This document shows, in pieces, positions 1-6,990 of a DNA stretch of 7,094 nt. The stretch is from Ruminococcaceae bacterium UBA1447 (GTDB lineage: Bacteria > Bacillota > Clostridia > Oscillospirales > Acutalibacteraceae): the NCBI GenBank assembly GCA_002329225.1, contig DCTF01000090.1:3798-10891 (forward strand), in the 5' to 3' direction. Within the stretch, counting starts at the first letter, position 1. The number at the start of each line of letters is the position of its first letter. The position numbers were made by a program, and so were the translations under genes. The notes under the pieces are model-generated. The model saw only the letters and a program-made list of their open reading frames with translations, was not told where the DNA came from and did no database searches.

Positions 1-264
1 TTCGTAAACAATCTCTTCATAATTAAGGTCGGAATCTTCTCCCGCCGCTTTTTTGATAAGTCTTTCTATATTATCATTGGGAACGTTATTTGCCTTACCC
101 TTTGCAATGGCATCTTTCAGTTTTGAATTTGTACCGGGGTCGGGTCCGCCCTCTTTTACCGCCACGGAAATCTCACGCCCGATTTTTGTGAAGATCTTGG
201 CACGCTGACTGTCCGTTTTTTCTTTCTTGCGTTTAATGTTGTTCCACTTGGAATGACCGGCCAT
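1..264 (-). CDS. yebC: YebC/PmpR/TACO1 family protein, N-terminal 88 residues (runs off the window)
   Basis: The reading frame opens with [11 protein letters not shown], the near-invariant YebC start, followed by an Arg/Lys-rich stretch, the [11 protein letters not shown] segment (residues 23-33), a GGPDP turn (39-43) and the [17 protein letters not shown] helix (57-73). Full-length members are about 240 residues, so roughly the last two thirds lie beyond position 1. The family is cytoplasmic; members have been described both as DNA-binding transcriptional regulators and as ribosome-associated factors that help translate difficult (for example proline-rich) stretches. The visible part does not tell which applies. 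The ATG is preceded by AAAGGCGG (271-278) with a 6-base spacer. The gene has its own strong promoter, so it is a separate unit from the operon upstream, although no terminator separates them. Confidence 0.95.
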   Translation of the reverse strand, partial: MAGHSKWNNIKRKKEKTDSQRAKIFTKIGREISVAVKEGGPDPGTNSKLKDAIAKGKANNVPNDNIERLIKKAAGEDSDLNYEEIVYE

Positions 265-297
265 AAATATCCGCCTTTATCTTTTATTTTCGACAAA

Positions 298-326
298 ATT
301 GTAGCATTGCATAGGCTTGGTGTCAA
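298..326 (-). promoter_or_regulatory. Sigma-A promoter of yebC
   Basis: On the minus strand TTGACA (321-326) and TACAAT (298-303) are separated by exactly 17 bases: a perfect -35 and a one-mismatch -10. Transcription would begin near position 291, leaving a leader of about 27 bases that contains the ribosome site of yebC. The -35 box lies about a dozen bases past the stop codon of the YitT-family gene, so the element is packed into a 74-base gap. This is the best promoter in the window. Confidence 0.88.
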
Positions 327-338
327 ATTCTTTAGAGG

Positions 339-1229
339 CTAATCCTCCCCGAGTTTGAAGCCTTCCCCTATTATCTCCCCCGCTTCGGAAATTATTATAA
401 AGGGATTTTTGTCATGTTCCCGAATAAGGCGGCGGAGTTTTGTGACTTCCCCCGTTCGCACGGCGCAGACCAGCATATGTTTTTCGTTGCCGGTGTAACC
501 GCCCTGTACGGGCAGAATAGTTACACCTCTTTTGAGTTCCTTTGTAATGGCTTTGGCAATTTCATCAGCGTGGTCGGTAACCACCATCAGCATTTTGCCG
601 TTGCCCGTACCGTAGAGAATATAGTCGATTACCCTTGAACTGACAAAAATAACTATGGCGGCATAAAGGGCGCTTTCAGCGCTGCGGAACACCAGAGCCG
701 CCGCCGCCACTATGACAGCATCGGACACCATAATGACCCGCCCCATAGATATGTGGGGCCACTTTTTGCGGAACAGTCTTGCAAGCACATCCACACCCCC
801 GGTGGTGGCTCCCCGAATAAACACCAGTGCAAGCCCCGTGCCGGAAAGGGCGCCGCAAAACAGGGCGGCTAAAAGTCGGTCCCCGGTGTAGGCGGGCAAA
901 ATCGGCGCCAAAGCGTCAAAAAACACGGAAATAATCACGGTGACCCAAAGGGTTTTTGCCACAAATTTTCTGCCCAGAATAATCCAGGCAGTCACAATCA
1001 GCGGCACATTAAGTAAAAGATAGATAAGCCCCACCGGGGTATCAAAAAGCTTATTCAACATGATTGAAACACCGGTGAAACCGCTTTGGGCTATGGAATT
1101 CGGAACCGCAAAGATTAAAACGGCGGACGCATACAGGGCGCTGCCCAAAATCCAAAAAAAGTTGTCCGCCAACAAAGTAAACACCCCGGCGGAGGAGAAC
1201 TTCGATTTTTCATCAAAAAGTTTTTTCAT
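339..1229 (-). CDS. YitT family membrane protein with C-terminal DUF2179 domain
   Basis: A 296-residue protein with about six hydrophobic segments (roughly residues 23-43, 66-86, 92-112, 118-138, 164-181 and 185-205), then a soluble C-terminal domain of about 80 residues. The loop RGATTGGVDVLARL (139-152) matches the conserved Gly/Thr-rich YitT motif. The tail has DUF2179 hallmarks: RGVTILPVQGGYTG (234-247), a central Cys in MLVCAV (252-257), and a closing GEIIGEGF (284-291). Members are 280-300 residues, so it looks complete. The family is common and multi-copy in Firmicutes; its transported or sensed substrate is unknown, so no symbol is given. The ATG directly follows the mrnC TAA with no spacer, and GGTGAT at the 3' end of mrnC could serve as ribosome site, which suggests translational coupling. 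The gene ends in TAG with no visible terminator after it. Confidence 0.93.
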   Translation of the reverse strand: MKKLFDEKSKFSSAGVFTLLADNFFWILGSALYASAVLIFAVPNSIAQSGFTGVSIMLNKLFDTPVGLIYLLLNVPLIVTAWIILGRKFVAKTLWVTVIISVFFDALAPILPAYTGDRLLAALFCGALSGTGLALVFIRGATTGGVDVLARLFRKKWPHISMGRVIMVSDAVIVAAAALVFRSAESALYAAIVIFVSSRVIDYILYGTGNGKMLMVVTDHADEIAKAITKELKRGVTILPVQGGYTGNEKHMLVCAVRTGEVTKLRRLIREHDKNPFIIISEAGEIIGEGFKLGED

Positions 1230-1679
1230 TTAATCACCATAAAATTGAATGCGGGGTTTTTGTTGCGCCCGATTTTCCTCGTTGCAAATAAGTTCAAAAA
1301 GTTCCCGCAGGCGGGCAATGTCGCCTTTTAAGTAAAGCCAGCCGAACAGGGTCTCAAGACCCGTTGCCGCATGGTAATCCGCATGTGAGGCACCTTTGGG
1401 TTTGTGGCCGGGGCTGGCATTCCTGCCCCGCTTGCATATTTCCGTTTCTTCTTCGGTCAGCACCTTTACCAATTGCCGCAACGCCTGCGCCTGTGCCCCC
1501 GCACAGGCGCTTTTAGCGCACAGGGCGTGTAGGACACCGGCCGGGCGGTTGGCCTGTTTTACATATTTTTCCCTTAAAAGCAGCTCATAAACGGCATCGC
1601 CTAAAAATGCAAGTGCCAAAGGGCTTAACAGCCCCGGGTCTTCTGTCGGCTCAGGGAACATATTCAAATTCAAAGTCAT
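1230..1679 (-). CDS. mrnC: Mini-ribonuclease III (23S rRNA maturation)
   Basis: A 149-residue RNase III catalytic domain without the double-stranded RNA-binding domain, the defining architecture of Mini-III. In B. subtilis this enzyme cuts 23S rRNA precursors to mature ends. The signature LALAFLGDAVYE (21-32) carries the metal-binding Asp28; KRGRNA (83-88) and the helix ATGLETLFGWLYL (105-117) with Glu109 supply the other conserved parts. Length fits the family (about 130-150). The start overlaps the end of obg by 29 bases. A second in-frame ATG at 1659-1661 (residue 7) would shorten the overlap to 11 bases, but it has no ribosome site; the first has only a distant AAGGGG (1695-1700), so translation probably depends on ribosomes finishing obg. 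Linkage to obg joins two large-subunit maturation functions. Confidence 0.95.
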   Translation of the reverse strand: MTLNLNMFPEPTEDPGLLSPLALAFLGDAVYELLLREKYVKQANRPAGVLHALCAKSACAGAQAQALRQLVKVLTEEETEICKRGRNASPGHKPKGASHADYHAATGLETLFGWLYLKGDIARLRELFELICNEENRAQQKPRIQFYGD

Positions 1680-2922
1680 AAATTGTAACCGTATCCCCTT
1701 CGCTTATTCCTTTTTCTTTAAGGGCTTCAATTACACCGCTTGAAATGAGAACCCGCTGAAAATATTGCAAAGCCTCGTAATCATCCAAATCGGTTCTTTG
1801 AAGAATTTTTAAAAGCCACGGGGATTCCACCGAATAAATATCCCCTTCCGCCGTAACGGTAAAGCCGCTTTCCTGACGTTTTTCAAAAAATTCCACGGGT
1901 ATATCCTCGGACTCATAGCGCTTAACCGGCGGCAGCTTTTGCAGTTTTGCCGCTATAACGTTTATCAGTTCCCGTGTACCTTCCGCTATGGGAGCGCACA
2001 TGGTATAAAACTCGTAACCCGCCCCGGTTATAAACTCCCGCAGACGCTCAATCTGTTCAGGTGTTGCTAAATCCGTTTTGTTGCCAACCACAATTTGGGG
2101 ACGCTCCGCAAGTTCGGGGTTAAATGTCTTAAGCTCGTTATTTATGATTTGAAAATCTTCTATCGGATCCCTGCCCTCGCTGCCCGCCGCATCCAAGACA
2201 TGCACCAACATGCGGCAGCGCTCCACATGGCGTAAAAACTCGTGACCCAAACCTACGCCCTCGCCTGCGCCCTCAATAAGGCCGGGAATATCCGCCATGA
2301 CAAAGGATTGCCCCTCGCCTATATAGACTACGCCCAAAACTGGGGAAAGGGTTGTAAAGTGGTAGTTTGCTATTACAGGTTTTGCCTGACTGACAACGGA
2401 AATAAGGGTCGATTTGCCCACATTGGGGAAGCCCAGAAGCCCCACATCCGCCATCAGCTTAAGTTCAAGTTCCACAACCCACTCCTCGCCGGGGGTACCG
2501 CTTTTGGCAAAACGGGGCGCCTGTCTTGTGGGGGTGGCAAAATGGCTGTTGCCCCAACCGCCCCTGCCGCCTTTAGCGGCGACAAAAGGTTCGTCAGAGG
2601 AAATATCCGCCATAACGGAACCGCTTTCCGCTTCCCGGATTATGGTACCGCGAGGCACACGGATAGTGAGGTCGGCGCCTTTTTTACCCGCTCTGCGGCC
2701 GGGCTCGCCCGGAGCGCCGTTTTCAGCCGCATATTTTCGTTTATACTTAAAGTCGGCCAAAGACGCCAGGTTGTCATCGGCAACAAACATAATGCTGCCG
2801 CCCTTGCCGCCGTCCCCCCCGTCGGGGCCGCCGGCGGAGATATACTTTTCTCTATGAAAGGAGACTTTGCCGTCTCCTCCGGCGCCGGCCTTGATTTTGA
2901 TTTTTGCAGTATCTACAAACAT
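1651..2922 (-). CDS. obg: Obg family GTPase (ObgE/CgtA), 50S ribosome assembly
   Basis: A complete three-domain Obg of 423 residues. The glycine-rich OBG fold spans about 1-158 (MFVDTAKIKIKAG start, GGPDGGDGGKGG at 31-42, GGRGGWGN at 118-125). The G domain spans about 159-330: G1 GFPNVGKS (164-171), switch I with Thr190 and Thr191, G3 DIPG (211-214), G4 NKTD (281-284). A C-terminal OCT domain (about 340-423) ends with EGDTVTIYDFEFEY. The protein binds GTP/GDP, associates with the 50S subunit late in assembly, and is usually essential. At G5, where most members have Ser-Ala, this one has Cys309-Ala310. The ATG has TGAGG (2930-2934) with a 7-base spacer. The rplU-ysxB-rpmA genes that often precede obg are absent; an SDR gene is 79 bases upstream. 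Confidence 0.98.
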   Translation of the reverse strand: MFVDTAKIKIKAGAGGDGKVSFHREKYISAGGPDGGDGGKGGSIMFVADDNLASLADFKYKRKYAAENGAPGEPGRRAGKKGADLTIRVPRGTIIREAESGSVMADISSDEPFVAAKGGRGGWGNSHFATPTRQAPRFAKSGTPGEEWVVELELKLMADVGLLGFPNVGKSTLISVVSQAKPVIANYHFTTLSPVLGVVYIGEGQSFVMADIPGLIEGAGEGVGLGHEFLRHVERCRMLVHVLDAAGSEGRDPIEDFQIINNELKTFNPELAERPQIVVGNKTDLATPEQIERLREFITGAGYEFYTMCAPIAEGTRELINVIAAKLQKLPPVKRYESEDIPVEFFEKRQESGFTVTAEGDIYSVESPWLLKILQRTDLDDYEALQYFQRVLISSGVIEALKEKGISEGDTVTIYDFEFEYVP

Positions 2923-3001
2923 CGGTTTTCCTCAAAACTCAGATCAGTACGCTCATTGCCCGCATTTGCAGGGGTATAGTTTTTTGTACAATCGGCAAAA
3001 A

Positions 3002-3853
3002 TCATACTCCCGAATATGCGGAAAAACCGCCGTCCACCGGCAGAACAACACCGGTTATAAAGCCGGAATAGGACTCATCGCAAAGGAAAAGCAATGCTCC
3101 TGTAAGGTCTGCGGGAACACCGAAACGGCCCATAGGCGTATGTGAAATAATTTTATCCGACCGGGGAGTTAACGAGCCGTCCTCGTTATAAAGCCGAGCC
3201 TTATTCTGGTTGGTGCTGAAAAAGCCCGGCGCCATAGCGTTGACCCTTAATCCCACAGGCGCAAAATGCACCGCCATGAACTGTGTGAAGTTTGATACAG
3301 CCGCTTTTGCCGCAGAGTAAGCGGGGATTTTGGTCAGGGGTCTGTATGCGTTCATGGAAGATATATTCAGAATGCAGGCGTTTTCTTTGCCTACCATATC
3401 TGCGGCAAAGGTTTGGGTGGTTAAAAGAGTTCCCAAAAAGTTGAGGTCAAAAACAAACTTGATACCTTCCGGGTCCAAATCGAAAAAGGTTTTAATATCT
3501 TCCGCCTTTTCGGTAATATCTTTAAGTTCAAAAGTTTCTTTTGTAGTATTTCCCTTCGGGGAGTTGCCCCCTGCACCGTTAATAAGTATGTCGCAGGTGC
3601 CCAAATTCTCGTTGACCGCCAGACGGGCCTGTTCGAGTGATTCTTTCTCCAGCACGTTGCATTTCAGCGGCAATGCCGTGCCTCCTGCCGCCGTTATTTC
3701 GTCCGCCACCGCTTGAGCCGCCTGAAAGTTCAAATCCAAAACGGCGGTTTTTACACCGAACTCCGCCAAATCTTTTGCAAATCCGCTGCAAAGCACACCG
3801 CCTGCTCCGGTTATTACGGCAACCCTGCCTTTTAAGTTGTTGTGATTAAGCAT
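3002..3853 (-). CDS. SDR oxidoreductase, D-mannonate oxidoreductase-like (YjmF/UxuB-like)
   Basis: A 283-residue classical-type short-chain dehydrogenase. It has an N-terminal dinucleotide motif (VITGAGGVLCSG, 13-24), a post-beta2 Asp40 that favours NAD(H), INGAGGN (91-97), and the catalytic set Asn138, Ser166, Tyr179, Lys183 (YSAAK). The 30-residue insertion between INGAGGN and FFDLD, the block SMNAYRPLTKIPAYSAAKAA, and the ending DGGFSAYSGV match my recollection of the SDR-type D-mannonate oxidoreductase (fructuronate reductase) subfamily. Those enzymes interconvert D-mannonate and D-fructuronate in hexuronate catabolism. No mannonate dehydratase (uxuA) or uronate isomerase (uxaC) is in view, so the actual substrate may be another keto-sugar. 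Cys22 stands where the third glycine of TGxxxGxG normally is. AAAGGATA (3861-3868) lies about 10 bases before the ATG. The gene follows the oxidoreductase upstream by 33 bases, so the two are probably co-transcribed. Confidence 0.88.
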   Translation of the reverse strand: MLNHNNLKGRVAVITGAGGVLCSGFAKDLAEFGVKTAVLDLNFQAAQAVADEITAAGGTALPLKCNVLEKESLEQARLAVNENLGTCDILINGAGGNSPKGNTTKETFELKDITEKAEDIKTFFDLDPEGIKFVFDLNFLGTLLTTQTFAADMVGKENACILNISSMNAYRPLTKIPAYSAAKAAVSNFTQFMAVHFAPVGLRVNAMAPGFFSTNQNKARLYNEDGSLTPRSDKIISHTPMGRFGVPADLTGALLFLCDESYSGFITGVVLPVDGGFSAYSGV

Positions 3854-3886
3854 ATCATTTTATCCTTTCGGTTTGTTTTTCCAAAC

Positions 3887-4909
3887 TCATTTTTTAACGT
3901 TGTGAGTTAACTCAACTTTACCCGTTTCGGAAGAACGGTAAATTCCCAACACGATTTCCACCGCATTGCCGCCTTCAAAGGCGTCAAGCTCAAAAGGTCT
4001 GTCCTCCAGAATTGCGGAATAAAAATCTTTAATCAGGGAGGCGTGACCGGTTCCCCAACAGGCCTTACCGGGGAGTTCCCCTTCTTCCGGGGGCGTTTTA
4101 ACAATTTCGAAGCCGTCGGAAGTGACCTCGTACAAAGAGTCGCCCTCCATGCGAAAAACGGTGTTTTCGCAAATAAACTCAGCAAACACGGGCGAATCCA
4201 CGCTGTTGGCAGTGGTAGCGTAAAAGATGCCGCTTGCACCGTTTTCAAACTCCAAAAGGGCCGTAGCGGTATCTTCCACCTCTATTTTCCCCTCCAGATG
4301 GTCATTAAACACATGACCTTTAACCGATTTAACGGGACCGGCCAAATACTGCATCATATCCAAGGTATGAATGGACTGGTTTATAGCCACTCCCCCGCAT
4401 TCCATTTTCATCCTGCCGTGCCAATCGTCGGAATAATATCCCTCTCCCCTGTTCCAGGTGACAAAGCCTCTGACCCCCAAAAGAGCGCCGCAAAATTCTT
4501 TATCCTCCAAAATCTTTTTAAGTTTGGCGGCGGAGCGGTTATAACGGTTTTGGAAGCAGGTACCCACCTTGAGACCGGTTTTCAGTTGAGCCGCACGGAG
4601 TTCTTCAAGTTCCTCTACCGTAACGGCACAAGGCTTTTCAATAAGCACGTGAATACCCCGCCCCATAGCGTTGAGAGCCATAGGCACATGCAGATAGTGG
4701 GGAGTACATATGTGCAGAACATCGGGCTGAGTTTTATCGAGCATCTCATCCAAATCGGTGAATGCGGCCGCCCCTGTACGTTGAGCCGCCTTTTGAGCCC
4801 GTTCGGGCTTTATATCGGCGACGCCAACAAGCTGTGCCCTGCCGTCATCAAGTATACCCTGAATATGGACATGAGAAATACCGCCGCAGCCTACTAATGC
4901 AACTTTCAT
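3887..4909 (-). CDS. Gfo/Idh/MocA family sugar oxidoreductase
   Basis: A complete 340-residue NAD(P)-dependent dehydrogenase. The N-terminal Rossmann domain (about 1-120) has VGCGGIS (6-12), an acidic Asp32 after beta2 that suggests NAD preference, CTPHYLH (68-74) and the family-defining Glu91-Lys92-Pro93. The C-terminal alpha/beta domain (about 125-330) includes GGVAINQSIHTLD (172-184), whose His181 and Asp184 match the active-site HxxxD-like positions of the family, and IEVEDTA (209-215). Relatives oxidise or reduce ring hydroxyls of sugars, inositols and glycosides; the sequence alone does not fix the substrate. No signal peptide is seen, so it should be cytoplasmic. The ribosome site AGGAAGG (4919-4925) sits 8 bases before the ATG. 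It lies between the fusion gene (56 bases upstream) and the SDR gene, as the middle gene of the module. Confidence 0.93.
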   Translation of the reverse strand: MKVALVGCGGISHVHIQGILDDGRAQLVGVADIKPERAQKAAQRTGAAAFTDLDEMLDKTQPDVLHICTPHYLHVPMALNAMGRGIHVLIEKPCAVTVEELEELRAAQLKTGLKVGTCFQNRYNRSAAKLKKILEDKEFCGALLGVRGFVTWNRGEGYYSDDWHGRMKMECGGVAINQSIHTLDMMQYLAGPVKSVKGHVFNDHLEGKIEVEDTATALLEFENGASGIFYATTANSVDSPVFAEFICENTVFRMEGDSLYEVTSDGFEIVKTPPEEGELPGKACWGTGHASLIKDFYSAILEDRPFELDAFEGGNAVEIVLGIYRSSETGKVELTHNVKK

Positions 4910-4965
4910 TAAACAAGCCTTCCTTTCTAAACTATCAAGGTGTGGACTCTAAATAAGTCTTTGCA

Positions 4966-6984
4966 TCAAGTGGGGAAGGAAGATGACATATCTTCCGCAA
5001 CGGCGCCCTTCACCTCTTTTTTAACTTTGGAAGCCGCACATTTTTCCTGAAGCATTTTATAGAACAAGTCCTCGTCAACGGGCAATTCTACAGGTTTGCC
5101 CAACCATGAGGAAAGATGAGCCGCATTTGAAATTGACAGCCCTAAAATGCCCTCTTCTCCGCGGGCAACAAGGGGTTCGCCCCTTACAATATGGGCCGCA
5201 AATGCATTGAGAACGCCCACGTGCTGAGGATTGTAACCGTCTGTCTCCACCTCGCTCCAGCTGCCCTTCGGCTTTGAAAAACCGCCGGCCGCAGTTGCGG
5301 AGTGCACGCTTGTCGGAGTCTCAAGTGTGTATAGTTTCAACTTGCCGTCTTCGCAGATAACATGACCCTTGTCCATGGTTATCTCCAACCTGTTGGTACC
5401 CGGCGCGTCACCCGTAGTGGTGATAAAAACACCGGTGGCACCGTTCGGATACTCGGCATAGATAATCACATCGTCTTCAACCTCGATATTGTGCCATTTA
5501 CCTTCATGGCAAAAAGCACGGATTTTGGAAGGCATACCGCAAATCCATTGCCAAAGATCAAGGTTATGGGGAGCCTGGTTAAGCAAAACACCGCCGCCTT
5601 CACCCGACCAGGTGGCGCGCCAGCCGCCTGAATCATAATAGGATTGGGTGCGGTACCAGTCGGTGATTATCCAGTTTACACGGCGGATTTCACCGTACTC
5701 CCCGCCCTGAACAATCTCCCTGAGTTTACGGTAGAGGCAGTTGGTGCGCTGGTTATACATAAGAGCGTAAACCTTGTCGCTCTTTGCGGCGGCCTCATTG
5801 GCTTCCCGCACTCTTTTGGTATATACACCGGCGGGTTTTTCCGCCAAAACATGAAGCCCTTTATTGAGGGCATAAATTGTAAAATCCGGGTGGGAGTAGT
5901 GAGGCGTGGCTATGACAACGGCATCACAGGCACCGGAGTCCATGAGTTCTTCCGCCGTATTAAAGCAAAGCACTTCCGGCAGTTCTTCTTTAACCATTTC
6001 CAGCCGCTCCGGGTTTATATCCGCAACGGCGGTTAAGCGCATCTCTTTAAGCTGGCCTTGCATATAATAATTAAAATGGCTTGTACCCATACTGCCTACT
6101 CCGATAATGCCGTAACGCAGCGGCTGGGCTTTTTCAGCCAATGCATGACAGGCGGAACAGGCGGCGGCAAAGGAGGAAAGATTATCGGGATAGGTAAACT
6201 TTTCTTCAATACTGCCGGTTTCGCCGTCTTTTTCCAAATCTTTAAACCCGGCAAAAACCTTGAGGTGAGGTTCTACGGAAAGAATCCGCGGCCCCTCTTT
6301 TTGAGCAAAACAGCGGATAATTTCTTCAAGAGAACCGTCGCCTTCCCCGGCGGGCACCACAAAGCCCGTATCTTTTTTTGCGTCTTTAATATGCAGATAC
6401 TCTATATAAGGTTCAAGCATCTCGTAAGCGGGCAGAATATCCACGCCGCATTGAATAAAGTTTGCGGGGTCAAAAACGCCGGCCACTTTGCCTTCAAACT
6501 TCTCCAAAATCTCCAGGCAGCGTTCCGGAATATCACCGTAGATACCTTTTTCATTCTCGTGGCAGCACATAACGCCGTTCCTGTAGGCGTAATCAGCCAT
6601 CTGACCCAAGCGGGAAAACACTTCTTCCTTATAATCCTCATAACTTTCATCTTCCGAAAAATAGAAGCTGAAAATGCGGATATATTCGGCTTCCAGCGTA
6701 TTTGCCACTTCAACGGTGTTTTTGAACATTTCAAAATGTTCTTCAAAATCGTCATCAATGCATATTTTGCCGTAAAAAGAGCCGATTGAGGATACCTTCA
6801 TCCCCTCGGAGTCCAAAAGCTCTTTAAGTTCCTCCGCTTCTTCCACACTGAATGTGGAAATGTTTTTGCCGTTGACTCCTCTTAACTCCATATGAGTTAT
6901 ACCGTTGGCTTTACAGGCCGCTATTTGTTCGTTAATATCCTTTGCAGCCTCATCCGAAAATGCCGAAAATATAAACCTTGCCAA
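4966..6984 (-). CDS. Fusion: TIM-barrel sugar isomerase/epimerase-like domain + Gfo/Idh/MocA oxidoreductase
   Basis: A 672-residue protein, counted from the TTG at 6984. Residues 1 to about 285 form a xylose-isomerase-like TIM barrel: start FIFSAFSDEA, CHENEKGIYGD (141-151), VFDPANF (170-176), LHIKDA (197-202), SVEPHL (236-241). Likely metal ligands are Glu143 or Glu145, Asp172, His198 and Glu238. Residues about 289-640 are a full Gfo/Idh/MocA enzyme: GVGSMG (295-300), ATPHYSH (359-365), Glu382-Lys383-Pro384, and GGGVLLNQAPHNLD with His473 and Asp476. The linker is only a few residues and offers no internal start with a ribosome site, so this is a true fusion. Single-domain relatives isomerise or epimerise keto-sugars (barrel) and oxidise sugar hydroxyls (oxidoreductase), so the product may do two consecutive steps. 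A GTG at 6991-6993 is the alternative start, but its only purine-rich stretch abuts it. Confidence 0.93.
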   Translation of the reverse strand: MARFIFSAFSDEAAKDINEQIAACKANGITHMELRGVNGKNISTFSVEEAEELKELLDSEGMKVSSIGSFYGKICIDDDFEEHFEMFKNTVEVANTLEAEYIRIFSFYFSEDESYEDYKEEVFSRLGQMADYAYRNGVMCCHENEKGIYGDIPERCLEILEKFEGKVAGVFDPANFIQCGVDILPAYEMLEPYIEYLHIKDAKKDTGFVVPAGEGDGSLEEIIRCFAQKEGPRILSVEPHLKVFAGFKDLEKDGETGSIEEKFTYPDNLSSFAAACSACHALAEKAQPLRYGIIGVGSMGTSHFNYYMQGQLKEMRLTAVADINPERLEMVKEELPEVLCFNTAEELMDSGACDAVVIATPHYSHPDFTIYALNKGLHVLAEKPAGVYTKRVREANEAAAKSDKVYALMYNQRTNCLYRKLREIVQGGEYGEIRRVNWIITDWYRTQSYYDSGGWRATWSGEGGGVLLNQAPHNLDLWQWICGMPSKIRAFCHEGKWHNIEVEDDVIIYAEYPNGATGVFITTTGDAPGTNRLEITMDKGHVICEDGKLKLYTLETPTSVHSATAAGGFSKPKGSWSEVETDGYNPQHVGVLNAFAAHIVRGEPLVARGEEGILGLSISNAAHLSSWLGKPVELPVDEDLFYKMLQEKCAASKVKKEVKGAVAEDMSSSFPT

Positions 6985-6990
6985 AACAGA

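Noticed and set aside
2959..2973. Small hairpin (CCCGC / GC-A-GGG, 4-base loop) in the gap before obg, considered as a terminator
   Set aside because: The stem is five base pairs with a bulge and is not followed by a T-run on the transcribed strand.
2242..2979. Long plus-strand open frames (2242-2979 and 2414-2857) antisense to obg
   Set aside because: They lie opposite the conserved Obg coding sequence, have no ribosome site or recognisable domain, and their composition mirrors Gly/Pro-rich Obg codons.
2965..2994. Plus-strand promoter-like pair TTGCAG and TACAAT in the gap before obg
   Set aside because: The spacing is only 15 bases and it would transcribe antisense into the SDR gene with no gene to drive; most likely chance.
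4043..4897. 284-codon plus-strand open frame antisense to the Gfo/Idh gene
   Set aside because: It fully mirrors a well-conserved gene; the translation is low-complexity in character with no family resemblance, so it is a codon-bias shadow.
4930..4965. Short GACT...AGTC dyad and weak -10-like boxes in the 56-base gap between the fusion and Gfo/Idh genes
   Set aside because: A 4-bp stem without a T-run is not a terminator, and no -35 partner exists; the two genes look co-transcribed.
6058..6789. 243-codon plus-strand open frame antisense to the TIM-barrel domain, with others at 5362-5631 and 5644-6036
   Set aside because: They lie opposite the fusion gene, with no start signals and Phe/Lys-rich translations expected from the complement of Glu/Lys-rich coding sequence.
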